Positions 32,701 to 44,553 of a DNA stretch of 64,000 bases are shown piece after piece (position 1 is the first letter of the stretch; each line of letters begins with the position of its first letter). A program made the translations under genes and the position numbers. The DNA comes from Bettongia penicillata ogilbyi (lineage: Eukaryota; Chordata; Mammalia; Diprotodontia; Potoroidae): contig JAJHZJ010000008.1 in the NCBI GenBank assembly GCA_023548195.1, positions 3,248,215-3,312,214 of the forward strand. The letters are read 5' to 3'. The notes beneath the pieces are model-generated. The model was not told where the DNA came from. It worked only from the letters and a program-made list of their open reading frames with translations, and ran no database searches.

Positions 32701-34474
32701 CGTTCTAGTGAGCAGTGAGGCACATATGAAATTAGGACATGGGTGGAGGGAGGAGGTTGGTAGGTGCAATGGGCCTGTAATGAAATTAGATTACTGGGGC
32801 TGGGGGCATCTCTATTAGGACTCCATCATTCCTTCCTCAGAGAGCTGGGACCCAAATTCATTGGGAAAATGGACAAAGGTCCCTACTTCGGTAGCTACTT
32901 CAGGCTGAAAAGGGGTATAGAGCTATTCCTTGTCCCAATGGATCTGGGGAAGGCGGTTGAGTGGAACCCAGGATAGGTCATATCCGGGGATGATGGGTGA
33001 GTAAGGACTGGCATCCTCTGTTTGCTGCCAACTGTAGGTGAATTGGCCTGTAGTCTGAGAGACACAAATCTGACAGGCAAGTTCAATGTGTAGGGCCCCA
33101 GATATAAGGAGAAAGACAGATATATCTAGTAACAGGCAGTTGATAGACTAAGTACCCATTTACTAAATTATTTAGGCTGTAGAAAGGAATATAATTTTAG
33201 GCTGAATAGCTCAGATCTAACAAACACTTTAGTAGCTCAGATGTATCCCACCTTAGTAAATGTGGTAATGATTAACACTGTTTAACAAACTTCTTTTTTA
33301 ACTTGACTCTGCAGGAGGCAGATGACAAGCCCATGTAGTAATTTACCCAGTTGTTTGGAATATGGAATGACTACATGCTCAGACTGAACACAACAAGTTT
33401 TCACATACTTTCATTGTTCTAATATATTTTACTGACCCCTTGCTCTAATTAGAGAAATTTGCTATAAAAGGAAAAAGCACAAACATGCTAGATATGACAG
33501 GATAAAACACCCTTAGTTCTGTTTGAATTCAGATAAGAGTCACTTTAATTCCATCTCACAGTCAGCCTCAGGAATAGTCAGGTGGGAAACATTCCTTTTC
33601 AAAGGAAAACAACAGTAAACTGAGTCAGAAGAGTCCCATTTTAGCTTGAGGCTAAAATTGCCTTCTCGGCTTTTCCCAGAAGCAAACCTTCACCTGTAGC
33701 AGGATCACATTCCCTCTGAGTACCTTGTGGCATTTCTCTCAGATACTGATTTAATGCAGACAACTATATCTAAATTCAAACTCAAAATAAACCTATTTGT
33801 GGTCCCATAGGCTTTTACCTCAAATGGCAGTCTCACCAATCACAACTTAGGGCTAGATACAATTGTTTTTACTCTTATGGAGTTGCAATAAGTAATAAGA
33901 ATTTACCATGACTTACATACATAAGAGATTTCATTTCTCAATAAGCCAAGTTCATTGTAGGAACTCTATAACCCAGAGTAGCTCTTTTCTCCCCCTTGCG
34001 GCTGATGACCTTCCCACCAGATGGTTTCTGGGGATCTGAGAAGTTTGCAAATAAGGAGACATCGATAGGGACTCCAAAGAAGGGGCTGATCTACCTGTCT
34101 ACCCTATGACATTCTTCCTCTGAATTGGTGAAAGCCACATACTTTCTGCAGGGCAAGTCCCCTTTTTTCGATCTTAATTGAATTTGTTTTGCCCTGAATG
34201 ATTTTTCTTTTTCCTTGCCAGGTTGTCTTTCAGGCTTCCCATATTTTATTTTTAGGATCTCAGTATATGGTAGCTGGCACATGTGGTCTCCGCTTACCCT
34301 CTATAGCCCTACATTGGAGGCAACCTTGGCCATCTTACTAAGGGAAGGCTGTAGGGAGTGTCTACCCTTTTTTACCCTTAGAGCTGCTGTGGAATTAATA
34401 TTAGATTTTAACATTTTAACAATAATTCCAAATAACTTTGTACAATTCATAAGTGAGAGCCGGACCTAATCTCT
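32701..34474. other. Unassigned block between L2 halves
   Basis: About 1.8 kb that interrupts L2 together with the LTR. It may be degraded retroviral interior or the rest of a long LTR. No retroviral motif could be confirmed. The short minus-strand frame at 34091-34282 is Lys/Arg-rich but unassigned. Confidence 0.35.
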
Positions 34475-35440
34475 CTCCCGATCTCCAGACTCTCTCATCA
34501 CCAACTCCTTTTTGTATATCTGGAACTACATGTCTAGTAGGCATCTCAAACATATCCAAAAGAGAACTCTCTATCTCCCCTCAATCTCTCCCTACTTAGC
34601 AATTTTCCTTTTACTTTTGAAGATATCACCATCCTTCCAAACACCCTGGCTTACAACCTTATTCACACTCCTCCCACAATTCCAATCTTTTATTGTGTTG
34701 TCTTTTCTACTTTTACATCTTGTACATACCTCCCCTTCTCTCTTCTCACACAGTCTCTATACTGGTAAAAGCCCTCATTGATTGTCTCTTTCCTAGATTT
34801 TTACCATAGCCATCTACTTGGTCTCTCCGTATCGTGTCTCCCCACATTGGTCTATCTTCTACCCAACTGTCTAATTAATTTTTCCCAAAGTGCAATAAAC
34901 TATGGTGTTTCCCAGTTATCTCTAGGGTCAAATATAAAATCCTCTATTTCCTTTTAAATAGCATGATGAACTTGAACCTTCCTATATTTCCAATCTTATT
35001 ACACTTTGTTCTCCTTTATGAACTCTACTAATCTGGGGACACTGGTCTTCTCAAAGTTCATTGACTAGACATGACATCTACCAACTCCACATCCTTTCAC
35101 TAGCTTGTCCCTCATTTCTGGGTAGCTCTTCATTCTCACCTCTGCCTTTTGGCTTCCCTGGATTCTTTCAGGATTCAATTCAAATCCTACCTCCTGCAGG
35201 AGGCCTTTCCCATCCCATTCCCTTTCTTTCGCCCCACTGCCGGTCCCTTTCCTCTAAAATTACCTTCCATTTACACTCTACAAATCTTGTATGTACATAG
35301 TTGTTTGCATATGGTTTTCCTCATTAAAGTGTGAACTCCTTGAGAATAAGAATCATATTTTTTCCCTTCTCTGTGTCCCCAGGCTTAGCACAGGGTTCAC
35401 CACATAGACAGGTTTAATAAATGCAGTTGACTGACGGGCA
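34475..35440 (+). mobile_element. L2 ORF2 C-terminus and 3' UTR, right part of a split L2
   Basis: 'gaactacatgtctagtagg', 'catctcaaacatatccaaaa', 'tcctacctcctgcaggagg', 'ttagcacagggttcacc' and 'taataaatgcagttgactga' are sense L2 in order to the very 3' end. Confidence 0.8.
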
Positions 35441-36564
35441 GAGTATTTACAATCCAGGAATGCATCTGGGTCCTCAGTCCCTTACTATACTGAAGTAGAG
35501 AGGCCAGAGAGCCTTACCAAGGCAATTTGGCCTATAAAGTTTCCTCTCTTTTTGATGCTCCGAATGAGTCAATTCTGACAACCAATACAATAGCGAGAGA
35601 GTCTGCCGTTTTTTCACCAATTTTGTGCACTCCGTGTGAAAAAATAATTGCTAAACTCAACAAAAAATGACAAGTTGGGGGGGGTCATATGTCTTATGAA
35701 GCCAAAAGGTCTACAACAAAGGGAACAGCACCTGTTCTAGGGTCATTAGCTGCTGACCTCTAAAAATCAAAGACAGCAACTAACCAGGAACTCACAGTTT
35801 GAGGGTGACAACTACCTTGGTCCCTCCAGAGGTCTTTCATCACTTCATTTTAGCTCTGCTGAACTGGGACTTCATTCTAAGTCTAGCAAAGAGGAGTGGA
35901 AGGCAGGACTGACCCTACTCCTATTCAGAGCCCTGGAGGGAGCCAGCTTTGCCATCACACTCCAAATAATCACACCCTGAGGGTCCACCTAAATGACCCC
36001 CACTTCTTCATAAGGTATTCATTATTTTTTTAGATACAAGAGCTTCTGGTGTTCACTGACCCTGACTGCATTTTGCCCAGCGCGTTCTTGAATTTAATGA
36101 AATAATGACAGCCTAATAAATAATACAATGGAATCTGTCCTTTTGCCTGCATTCAGTACCTCATTTTCCTGCAATCACACTTGCTGGTAATATTGCTTTA
36201 TAAGTGTCTTTAGGCTGCTTTATGTCTGTGTACTTTGTTTCTCTGAACAGAATATAAACCTCTCCTAGGTGGGAAGATTGATCATATAACCACTTACTCA
36301 CTCCCTTCTGTCTGCTCAGTTTCATAACCTGAGGCCAGCAGGACTTCCATTTAAATTTGTCAGATTTGCTAGTTTCTATGTGTTTGGTGTAGAACGAGAG
36401 AAAGGTAGGGATGTTCATCCTAGCTATCTCCTTCACAACCATCATTCATCTCTAAGGATGATACTGTGAAAATGATTGACACAAAGTTATTAACATATTT
36501 AAGGTCCTTTGGTCAATAGGCACTATAATTATATCTTTAGCTCTCCTAAAGAGCTTTTGATTAG
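35441..36564. other. Unassigned sequence
   Basis: About 1.1 kb, nothing recognised. An antisense frame at 36161-36445 (94 codons) is open but matches no family I know. Confidence 0.35.
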
Positions 36565-36755
36565 GGGTAAAGTATGGTGCAATGGAAAGAACATTGAATT
36601 TAGAGTCAGGGAACCTGGGTTCAGATCCTAGTTTTGACACTTCCTAATTGTGTGGCGTTGGGCAAATCATTGATCCAAGCCTCAAGCTCCTCATCTGTAA
36701 AATGAGATCATTGGACTAGATGGCCTCTAGCTCTAAATCTATAATTGTGTAATTA
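36565..36755 (+). mobile_element. MIR-type SINE, full length
   Basis: A box ('gtatggtgcaatggaaag'), B box ('gggttcagatcctag'), 'tgtggcgttgggcaaatcat', 'ctcatctgtaaaatgagatc' and the 3' end 'tggcctctagctctaaatct'. Confidence 0.75.
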
Positions 36756-36799
36756 CTTCCATCTCCCGGAAAGCGACTCAAAAAAGAAAAAAAAATTCA

Positions 36800-37145
36800 A
36801 GCAACTTAGAGAAACTAGAAATAAAATAAACTGACCATCAGTTGGCAATGACTGAATAAATTATGGTATATGAATGTAATGGAACTTTATTGAACCACAG
36901 AAAATAATGAAAACAAAGCTTTCAGAAATACATGGAAAGACTTTTATGAACTGATGCAAAGTGAAGTCAGCAAAACCAGGAGAATAATATGCAAAATAGC
37001 TTTAATAATACAAATGAAAAGAACACTAAAATGAAGTGAACACTAAACACTAAACAGGATCAATATGGACTCCAGAGGAGGATGAGGAAAGGGGTCTCCT
37101 TTCTTTTATGATGGGGGGGGGACCACAGGTAGAGAATACTGCATG
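36800..37145 (+). mobile_element. L1 3' fragment, old copy
   Basis: 'aaattatggtatatgaatgt', 'acatggaaagacttttatga' and 'ctgatgcaaagtgaagtcag' are the ORF2 end. A diverged 3' UTR follows. Confidence 0.75.
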
Positions 37146-37603
37146 TACTGTCAAGCTAAGTTGATATGTCATTTGAATGTCCATTTTCCTCTTTTTACAA
37201 GGAAGGACTCATTGGATGGGTGGGAAACCAAATGTACAGCAATGACTGATTCAGAACCAAAAAAGAAATTAGTAAAATATATGTTTAAAACCAAAGAAAT
37301 GAAGCCTCATGTCCTGGAGAATGTAAGCATTAATTTAAATAGTGACCTAGCAACTCCTTACTACCAACATTCTTTACTAACCCTCTAGGTGATAGAACCA
37401 CTTGATCAAAAATAATTATGCCCATATCATCATTGTTCTAACCACTTTGAAAATAAACATTCATCGGGTTATTTTTTAAGTCATGCCAATAAGAGGTGAA
37501 ATTTACAAAGAAGAAAATGTAAGTCTGATCAGATGGGTTTTCAGTAAAAATCCCATGTGTTAAAATCAAAAGTGTATGTTCAATGTTTAATATACACATA
37601 TGC
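37146..37603. other. Unassigned sequence
   Basis: Nothing recognised with confidence. Its start may be residual L1 3' UTR. Confidence 0.35.
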
Positions 37604-37913
37604 GGGGCAGCTAGGTGGTGCAGTGGATAGAGTACCAGTGCTGGGTCAGGAGGACCTGAGTTCAAATCTCACCTCAGACACTTGACACTCACTAGCTATG
37701 TGACCTTGGGCAAGTCACTTAACCCCAGTTGCCTCCTCCTGAGTCATCTCCAGTCATCCTGATGAATATCTGGTCACTGGATTCAAATGACTCTAGAGGA
37801 AAAGTGAGGTTGGTGACCTGCACAGCCCTCCCTCACTCAAAACAAAGTCAAGTGCAAGTCATGTCATTCCTCTGATGGCATGGTCTCCAGCAACGAAGGA
37901 CGAACACACACAC
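37604..37913 (+). mobile_element. WSINE-type SINE, full length
   Basis: A box ('taggtggtgcagtggatag'), B box ('gagttcaaatctcacc') and 'gtgaccttgggcaagtcact'. A second-half module follows: 'gtcactggattcaaatgact', 'ctctagaggaaaagtgaggt', ending 'caacgaaggacgaac'. The same type occurs antisense at 45685. Confidence 0.8.
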
Positions 37914-38334
37914 TTTGTCCTCTACAAAATATTGTGTTCAGTCATTACATTGAATGTAGAAAAAAGGCTTGGTATGTGCTGCAATTTGGGGGCATGAAAG
38001 CAAGATCAATTTTCTCTATATTGCTCTGAAATTCTTCCCCTCCTTAGCCTATGAATTCTGAAGCTTTGGCTTCTATGGACCAGTTGTACCTATGAGTCTT
38101 GTAGACATATTTCAAAGTGGATCATGGCAAAATAGAATGGAAACATTGGTCTGGTGAAAAGAATAAGAAGATGAATTCAGGTTCTGTCTGGGAGTGTCAC
38201 TGAGGGGTTTCAAGGAATTAACTTTTTCTCTCAGTGTACTAATTACTCCTCTGAAACGCAGTATAATAAACAGCAACCTCTTACCTAGTCTTCACCACTG
38301 AATGAGACCTGTTAAAGACCTTGGTTTAAAAAGG
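37914..38334. other. Unassigned sequence
   Basis: Nothing recognised. Confidence 0.4.
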
Positions 38335-38480
38335 CTAGGGTTCCCCTCTCCCTATTTGGGGCCACCACCACTGGACTTCAGTGACTTTGGAGGAGAGGGT
38401 GAGGCTGGTGACTCAGCACAGCCCTGCCTATTAAATCCAATTCCAAGTCAATGTGGTGTTATCGGTCCTTTTTCTAGGAT
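38335..38480 (+). mobile_element. 3' module of a WSINE-like repeat
   Basis: 'ccactggacttcagtgactt', 'tggaggagagggtgaggc' and 'gcacagccctgcctatt' match the second half of the 37604 and 49910 repeats. The tRNA head is missing. Confidence 0.6.
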
Positions 38481-38529
38481 AAAGGTCAAAAGAGCAGTTG
38501 AGGAAACAGATCTGGGGAGGTTAAGTGAC

Positions 38530-39060
38530 TTTGCCTAGTTGGTCTCCTTTCCTCAAATTTCTCCTCTTTTCACTCCACGCCGCCCCGCCATGCAGCTGCC
38601 AAATTGATTTTCCTAGAGGAAGGTAGAACCATGTCACCCCCTTCCTCAATAAATTCCAATGGCTCCCTGCTACCTCTAGGATAAAATAAAATCCCCTCTT
38701 CTTGGCATTAAACACTCTTTACAATCTACTTCTAGTATCTTTTCTGACAAGTTTACTCCCTTTTAATTTCTTGTCTTTGTACAAATTGTGCCTAAAATGC
38801 ACTCCTTCTTGACCTTCCCTTCTTGGAATCTCCACTTTCCCTCAGAGCTCAGCTCAAAGGTCATCTCCTACATTTGTCTCTCCTGATTTCTGATATCCTC
38901 TCTGATGTAACCTTGTACTCATTTTTTATATACCTTGAAGTATCCCAATTATCTCCTCTGAGGACATGCAAATGCCTTAAAGCGGGGAGAATCTTTTTCA
39001 CTTTTGTCCCAGTGCCTAGAAGAGTGAAGACACTTAATAAATGATTTGTGCATTGAATGT
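38530..39060 (+). mobile_element. L2 ORF2 end and 3' UTR
   Basis: 'accatgtcacccccttcctc', 'aataaattccaatggctccc' and 'ctcagctcaaaggtcatctc', to the terminus 'acttaataaatgatttgtgc'. Confidence 0.8.
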
Positions 39061-39140
39061 CCAAGGTCACACAAGTAGTCAGTAACGGGGCCCAGGTCCT
39101 CTGACCCCAAAACCAGGACTCTTACCATTAAATATGTTGT
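39061..39140 (-). mobile_element. MIR scrap, antisense
   Basis: 'ccaaggtcacacaagtagtc' and 'aggtcctctgaccccaaaa' only. Confidence 0.5.
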
Positions 39141-39769
39141 CTCTGCTGTCCTTCCCTCTTGGTTTAAAAAAAAAGTATTATTTTTGTCCTTTGGGGAAGT
39201 AAGTCATCATTGTATGTAAATGAAAGGCTTTTGTGTCAACCTGATTTCTCAATAGAAAATGAATCTGATTCTCTTAGAGGTGTGAGCTAGTATAGGAGGA
39301 TGTCCTTTATAGAGAAGATGAAGGAGAGTCATTCCCCACCACTTCCTCTGTACAAATCATGATCCCCATTAACAGGTTGAACTAGGGGGCAGAGCTGTCA
39401 ATAGCATTCTTACAGTGGCTCCTGCTGAGGGAAGGTAACCTCAGGCTTGGCCCACCTCTCCTCTTCCTTAGGCAGCTGCGCAGCCTTGACTCCTGAGGCT
39501 CCTGTGGACTTTGAGATTACTGTCCTCTTCATTAAGCTTAAAGACACAATCAGATGGATGAAGGGGAAAATTCAAAGGAAGCAAAGCAGCCAAGTTCCCT
39601 TCTACCTTTGTTCTAATAGATCTACTCTGGAGCTAGAGGGGAAGACTCAGCCTCTGTGACTTTGTGGAAAATATTGCTTAGAAAAGCAGTAATTCCTATA
39701 AACATACATTAACAAAGTAGATAGAGAGGATTAAGGGATTGAATGTGCATTTTCCAAAATTTGAAAGTC
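39141..39769. other. Unassigned sequence
   Basis: No repeat recognised. A partial CTCF-like motif lies at 39379-39392. Confidence 0.4.
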
Positions 39770-41701
39770 AACAAATAAACCTTAAAATAAGCATAAAAGG
39801 GAAAATGCTAAAAATTGGAGGAGAAATAAACTGCAGATAAAAAATATAGAAATGATAAATAAAAATGAAATGCTGATTCTTTGAAAAGATGAATAAATTT
39901 GGTAAACCTTTAGTCACTTTGATTAAAAAGGAGAGGTGGTAAATCAAATTAACAAAACAGTAAATGATCAAAGTCATAACATATCCAGAAGAAATCAAAA
40001 GAATAATAAAAACATATTATTAGCAATTTTATGCTAATAAAATGATCGCAAAGAAATAGAAAAACACTTTCAAAAAGATAAAATACCCAAACTAACAGAA
40101 GACCAAATAGAAATATTAAATAATCCAGTCTCAGAAAAGGAAATAGATCTAGCTGGAAAGGTACTACCAAAATTAAAAACTCTTGGTCTGTTGCAATCAC
40201 AGGAAAATTCTATCAAACTTTTAAAGACCAATTACTATCAATACTACAAAATTATTCTCAAAAATTGAGAAAACAATCACTTTACCAAATTGACTTTATG
40301 AGACAAATATTGTCCTAATACCTAATATCTAAAGACAAGGATAAAGCATTGAAGGAGAACTACAGACCAATATCATTAATGAATATCAAATATGATTTTA
40401 ACAATAAAATCCTATCAAATTGACTATGGAAATTTACCCAAGAAATCTTTCAAATTAGAATTATACCAGGGATTGACAGATGATTAAATATTAGGAAACC
40501 AATCAAAGTAAGAAATTATATTAAAAACAAAAGTATTCCAAATACATGATTATCACAATAGATGTAGGGGAAACCTCTAACAAAGTATAACACTCATTTA
40601 TGCTAAATTCCCTACATAATATAGGCATAAAGAGACTTTTTTTTAACATCACAAAAAGCATCTAAAACCAACAGCAAGCATAATATGCAAGGATGATACA
40701 CCAAAACCTTTCCCAATAATTATAAAAATGAAGCAAAGATGTCCAGTCTTCCCACTATTGTTTGATACAGTTCTAGAAATGCTAACAAGAACAGAGAGAA
40801 AAAAATTAAATTTATAAAGATGGATAAAGAGGAGATAAAACTATCCCTGTTTGGTGGTAATGAGTTACTTAGAAAATCCTAGGAATTCCAAAAAGATCCT
40901 ATTTGAAGATTTTCATTTCTATTTGATGCATTTCTATATGAGGATGAGGATAATGATGATGAAAAAAATAGTAAAAATCCCAGAGGCAATAACAGAAAGG
41001 GAAATTCCATTCCAATTAACTAAAAATGCACAACATATCTGAGGATCAATCTACCAACACACACAAAATATTTTTATAGATTCAGTTACAAAGTGCTCTT
41101 TAAAGAAATAAAAAAACCCAGAGGAATATTCAGTGTTCATGGCTGGGCTGTACCAATATAATAAAAATGACAATACTGGCAAAGTTAATTTATAGGTTTA
41201 ATGCTATATCAATCAGATGATCTAAGTGATGCTTTATAGAACTTGATAGAATAATAACAAAATTCATTTGGAAAAATAAAAGAGCTAGCTTATTGAGGGA
41301 AATTACAATAAGAGAGACAAAAGACAAAATACTTCCAAATTTCAAACTATATTAATAAATAGCCATCAACAAAACCTTCTGGTATTTGTTTAAAAAGAGA
41401 GAGGAATAGATTAATGGATTATACCAGAAAAGAAATAAAGGAAATTAATAATCTAGTTTTTGATGAACTAGAAAACAGAAATTATTCAGGAAAGAATTCC
41501 CTATTAGGCAAAAACTGCATGAAAAACTAGAAAGCAGTCTAATAAAAATTAGGCTTAGAACAATACCTTATACTATATTCTACTTTACATTCTAAATGAA
41601 TATGTGTCCTTAATATGAAATATTACACTATGAAATTGGAAGAAAAGCAGACAATATACTTTTTCCTTTATAGGTAGTAGATGTATTACTAGCAAAGCAA
41701 G
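39770..41701 (+). pseudogene. L1 ORF2 (reverse transcriptase) remnant, host of the L1 nest
   Basis: Sense L1 ORF2 text runs from the linker before the RT domain through RT and beyond. 'gattctttgaaaagatgaat' lies near 39874. 'gaaggagaactacagaccaa' and 'tatcattaatgaatatcaaa' near 40350 encode the LKENYRPISLMN motif. ORF2p normally nicks the target and copies L1 RNA. Stops are frequent, and the catalytic (F/Y)ADD box near 40850 reads as LFGG. It is old and dead. It continues after the insertion, at 43288. Confidence 0.8.
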
Positions 41702-41716
41702 GAAGACAACTATATT

Positions 41717-42581
41717 TCCACAATACTGGAATTGTTTCTTTCTAGCTGCTTGCAAGATTTTCTCCTTGACCTGGGAATTCTGGAATTTGGCCACAATGTT
41801 CCTAGGAGTTTCTCTTTTTGGATCTCTTTCAGGCGGTGATCAGCGGATTCCTTCAATACTTATTTTGCCCTCTGGTTCTATAATATCAGGGAAGTTTTCC
41901 TTGATAATTTCATGAAAGATGATGTCTAGGCTCTTTTTTTGATCATGGCTTTCAGGTAGTCCCATAATTTTTAAATGGTCTCTCCTGGATCTATTTTCCA
42001 GGTCAGTTGTTTCTCCAATGAGATATTTCACATTCTCTTCCATTTTTTCCATTCTTTTGGTTTTGTTTTGTGATTTCTTGGTTTCTCAGAAAGTCATTAG
42101 CCTCCATCTGTTCCATTCTAATTTTGAGAGAACTATTTTCTTCAGTGAGCTTTTGAACCTCTTTTTCCATTTGGCTAATTCTGCTATTGAAAGCATTCTT
42201 CTCCTCATTGGCTTTTTGAACCTCTTTTGCCAATTGAGTGAGCCTATTTTTCAAGGTGTTATTTTCTTCAGCATTTTTTTGGGTCTCCTTTAGCAAGGTA
42301 TTGACCCATTTTTCATGCTTTTCTTGCATCTCTCTCATTTCTCTTCCCAGTTTTTCCTCCACCTGTCTAACTTGATTTTCAAAATCCTTTTTGAGCTCTT
42401 TCATGGCCTGAGCCCACCAGATATCCACCTCGGATGTCTGGGATACAGAGGCCCCGACCTCCACATCTTTCCCTGATGGCAAGCATTGTACTTCCTCATC
42501 AGAAATGAAAGGAGGAAGCATCATCTGTTCCCCAAGAAAGTAGCTTTCTATGGTCTTATTTTTCTTCCCTTTTCTGGGCAT
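41717..42581 (-). pseudogene. L1 ORF1 (RNA-binding coiled-coil protein), frameshifted
   Basis: The ATG is at 42581 and the start reads MPRKGKKNKTIESYF. The first frame gives 192 codons: a basic N-terminus, then a long heptad-rich coiled coil (repeats such as KEVQKANEEKNAF and QMEKEVQKLTEENSSL). A frame change near 42045-42055 moves the rest into another frame at 42052-41840, which carries the RRM-type text ENRSRRDHLKIMGLPE. A further shift leads to NSQVKEKILQAARKK near 41780-41730. ORF1p normally trimerises and coats L1 RNA. This copy is broken twice and has no C-terminus. Confidence 0.85.
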
Positions 42582-43272
42582 TTTCCCAGCCAGTTACTTT
42601 ACTTGTTAGATTCCTCTCCACCCCCACCTAGACCTGCCCAGCTAGTGTTTGGGGGTCTGAGATTCAAATGCTGCTCCCCAGCCTCAGGGCTTTCAGTGGC
42701 AGGAGTAGCTGCTATTCAATGTGAGCTTAAGTTCTGGTGCTCAGGTTGGGGCAGGGCTGCCTCCCAGGCTCAGTTCCTTCAGGGGCTTTATGCGGAGACC
42801 TTCAGTAATGGCCCTGAGCTCCTATTTGCTCCGGGAGCTCCTGGCTGCCTCTGCTGCCACCTCTGCCCCCACCTCCCGAGGGGGCCCGAGTCATGAAAAC
42901 ACCCTGCTCCCCTCTTGGCCAGCCCAGAAGTCTCTCTCACTGACCTGTAGCGCTGGTGGGTGGAGGGACCTTCGTGGCCACTGGAGGGTCCGTCCCTGAA
43001 GCCTGCTCAGATCTGCTCCTCTGGGGTCGTGCGGCCAGGGCTTGGCTCTGCGGCCAGGGCAGCGCAGGGGTGGGCTCCCCTGTCCGGTGTGCGACGGACC
43101 TTTGGGGTCGGTTTTTCAGGGCTCTCTGGAACGTAAATCTCCTCCTCTGCGTTGGTGCACAGCTTGCACTCATCCAGAATTTGTGGGGAGTTCTTTTTAC
43201 AGGAAATTTATGGACTGTGGATTCGGAGCTAGCATACATGAGTCTTTCTACTCCACCATCTTGGCTCCTCCC
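42582..43272 (-). promoter_or_regulatory. L1 5' UTR / internal promoter region
   Basis: About 690 bases that are GC- and CpG-richer than all the surrounding DNA, lying directly upstream of ORF1 and ending at the L1 5' terminus. L1 5' UTRs carry an internal Pol II promoter. No binding site was assigned. Both strands show long spurious frames because of the GC content. Confidence 0.75.
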
Positions 43273-43287
43273 AGAAGACAATTATAT

Positions 43288-43865
43288 AGGTTATGGCAGA
43301 TAACTGATTATATGAAACTGAAAGGCTTTTGCAGAAACGAAATTAAGGTACTCAGGATAAAAAGGGAAGGGGCTGAATGGAGAAAAAGATCTTTAATTTC
43401 CCAGAGAAAGATTTCTAAGTTATATAAAGAATTAGTGTATGTATATATATTTACTTACATACATGTGTATACATGTAGGTATATAAAAATCAAGTTATTC
43501 TCCAATAGATAAATGGTCAAATGAAATGAACAAATATAAGAAAAATTTTCAACTTAAAAACTATATACAAGAATGCTTTAAATCACCAATAATAAGAGAA
43601 ATGTAAGTCAAAACAACTCTGAGATTTCACCCCATAAGCTAAAAATTGGCAAAGATGACAAAATATGGGAATAATCAATAGTAGCAGGATTATGGGAAGG
43701 TAAGCACACTTGTGCATTGTTAGCGGAGCTGTGATTCAGTACAACCATTTTGAAAAGCATTTGGAATTTTGCAGATAAAGTGACTAAAATGTCCATATTG
43801 TCAAGACCATTTATAAGGGAAAAAAAGCTCTTACATATACTAGAATGTTTATGACAACATTTTTA
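43288..43865 (+). pseudogene. L1 ORF2 C-terminal remnant, continuation
   Basis: It resumes the 39770 element after the minus-strand L1. 'gaaaggcttttgcagaaacg', 'aatagataaatggtcaaatg', 'gaaatgtaagtcaaaacaac' and 'gcattgttagcggagctgtg' are in the expected order near the ORF2 end. No open frame survives. Confidence 0.75.
43437..43486. repeat. (TATG/TATA)n short microsatellite
   Basis: About 50 bases of TATG, CATA and TGTA units in the L1. Confidence 0.75.
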
Positions 43866-44078
43866 GGGGGAGGGGAGAATGTCCTTCTAATATATTTTTG
43901 TTTATTTCATCAACTATTTCCCAATTATACATAAATATTTTTAATATTATTTTTTAGAATTTTGAGTTCTGGATTTTTTTTCCCTCCCTCCCACCTCTCC
44001 CCCTTCCTTGCAAAGGCAGACAATTTAATATTGATTATACATATGAGGTCATGCAAAATATATTTGCATTTCAGCCAT
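43866..44078 (-). mobile_element. L1 3' tail inserted in the older L1
   Basis: Antisense 3' UTR: 'atttcccaattatacataaa', 'agaattttgagttctggatt', 'gcaaaggcagacaattta' and 'gcatttcagccatga'. The host text 'atgacaacattttt' before it and 'gagtaacactttttg' after it suggest a diverged TSD of about 15 bases. Confidence 0.7.
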
Positions 44079-44550
44079 GAGTAACACTTTTTGTAACAAC
44101 AAAGAACTGGAAACAAATTAGATGACTGTAAATTAGGCAATGATTAAGCAAATTATGGTATGTGAATGTAATAGAATATTACTGTCCTGTAAGAAATGAC
44201 AAATATGATGAAAAAGAGATGCACTGAAAGATCTACATAAACTCCAGAGTGAGGTACACTGAGCCAAGAAAACAAATACACAAAGACTACAGGATTGCAA
44301 ATAGAAAGAATAACTACAAAAAAAGTAAATGTTGCAAAATTAAAGACACCCCACTTCACCCCTTTCCCAAAGTGGAAAGTTCACAAGTATTGTATGTTGC
44401 ATGTTTTCAGACTTTTTTCATATATTGATCAGTTATGCTGGGTTTTTTTCTTTTCTTTTTCTTTTAAAAATACTATTTATTATAAGGAATGATTCTTTGG
44501 GAAGGAGAAGGGGAAATATGCCTGGGGAAATTAAGATGATGTAAAATAAT
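44079..44550 (+). mobile_element. L1 ORF2 end and 3' UTR, continuation
   Basis: 'acaaagaactggaaacaaat', 'gcaaattatggtatgtgaat' and 'agaatattactgtcctgtaa', then a 3' UTR to about 44550. This closes the 39.8-44.5 kb host L1. Confidence 0.7.
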
Positions 44551-44553
44551 AAA

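Larger units (their letters stand above)
41716..43273 (-). mobile_element. L1 with complete 5' end but no 3' half
   Basis: This minus-strand insertion holds the 5' UTR start ('gggaggagccaagatgg' at 43256-43272 read backwards) and most of ORF1. It stops inside the ORF1 C-terminal part at 41716, with no poly(T) there. TSD copies 'gaagacaactatat' (41702-41715) and 'gaagacaattatat' (43274-43287) differ at one base. Ordinary L1 insertions lose the 5' end; this one lacks the 3' end. Confidence 0.8.

Noticed and set aside
42486..43512. Plus-strand frames of 92-156 codons and a 114-codon minus-strand frame
   Set aside because: They are chance frames of the CpG-rich L1 5' UTR and of ORF1 read backwards.
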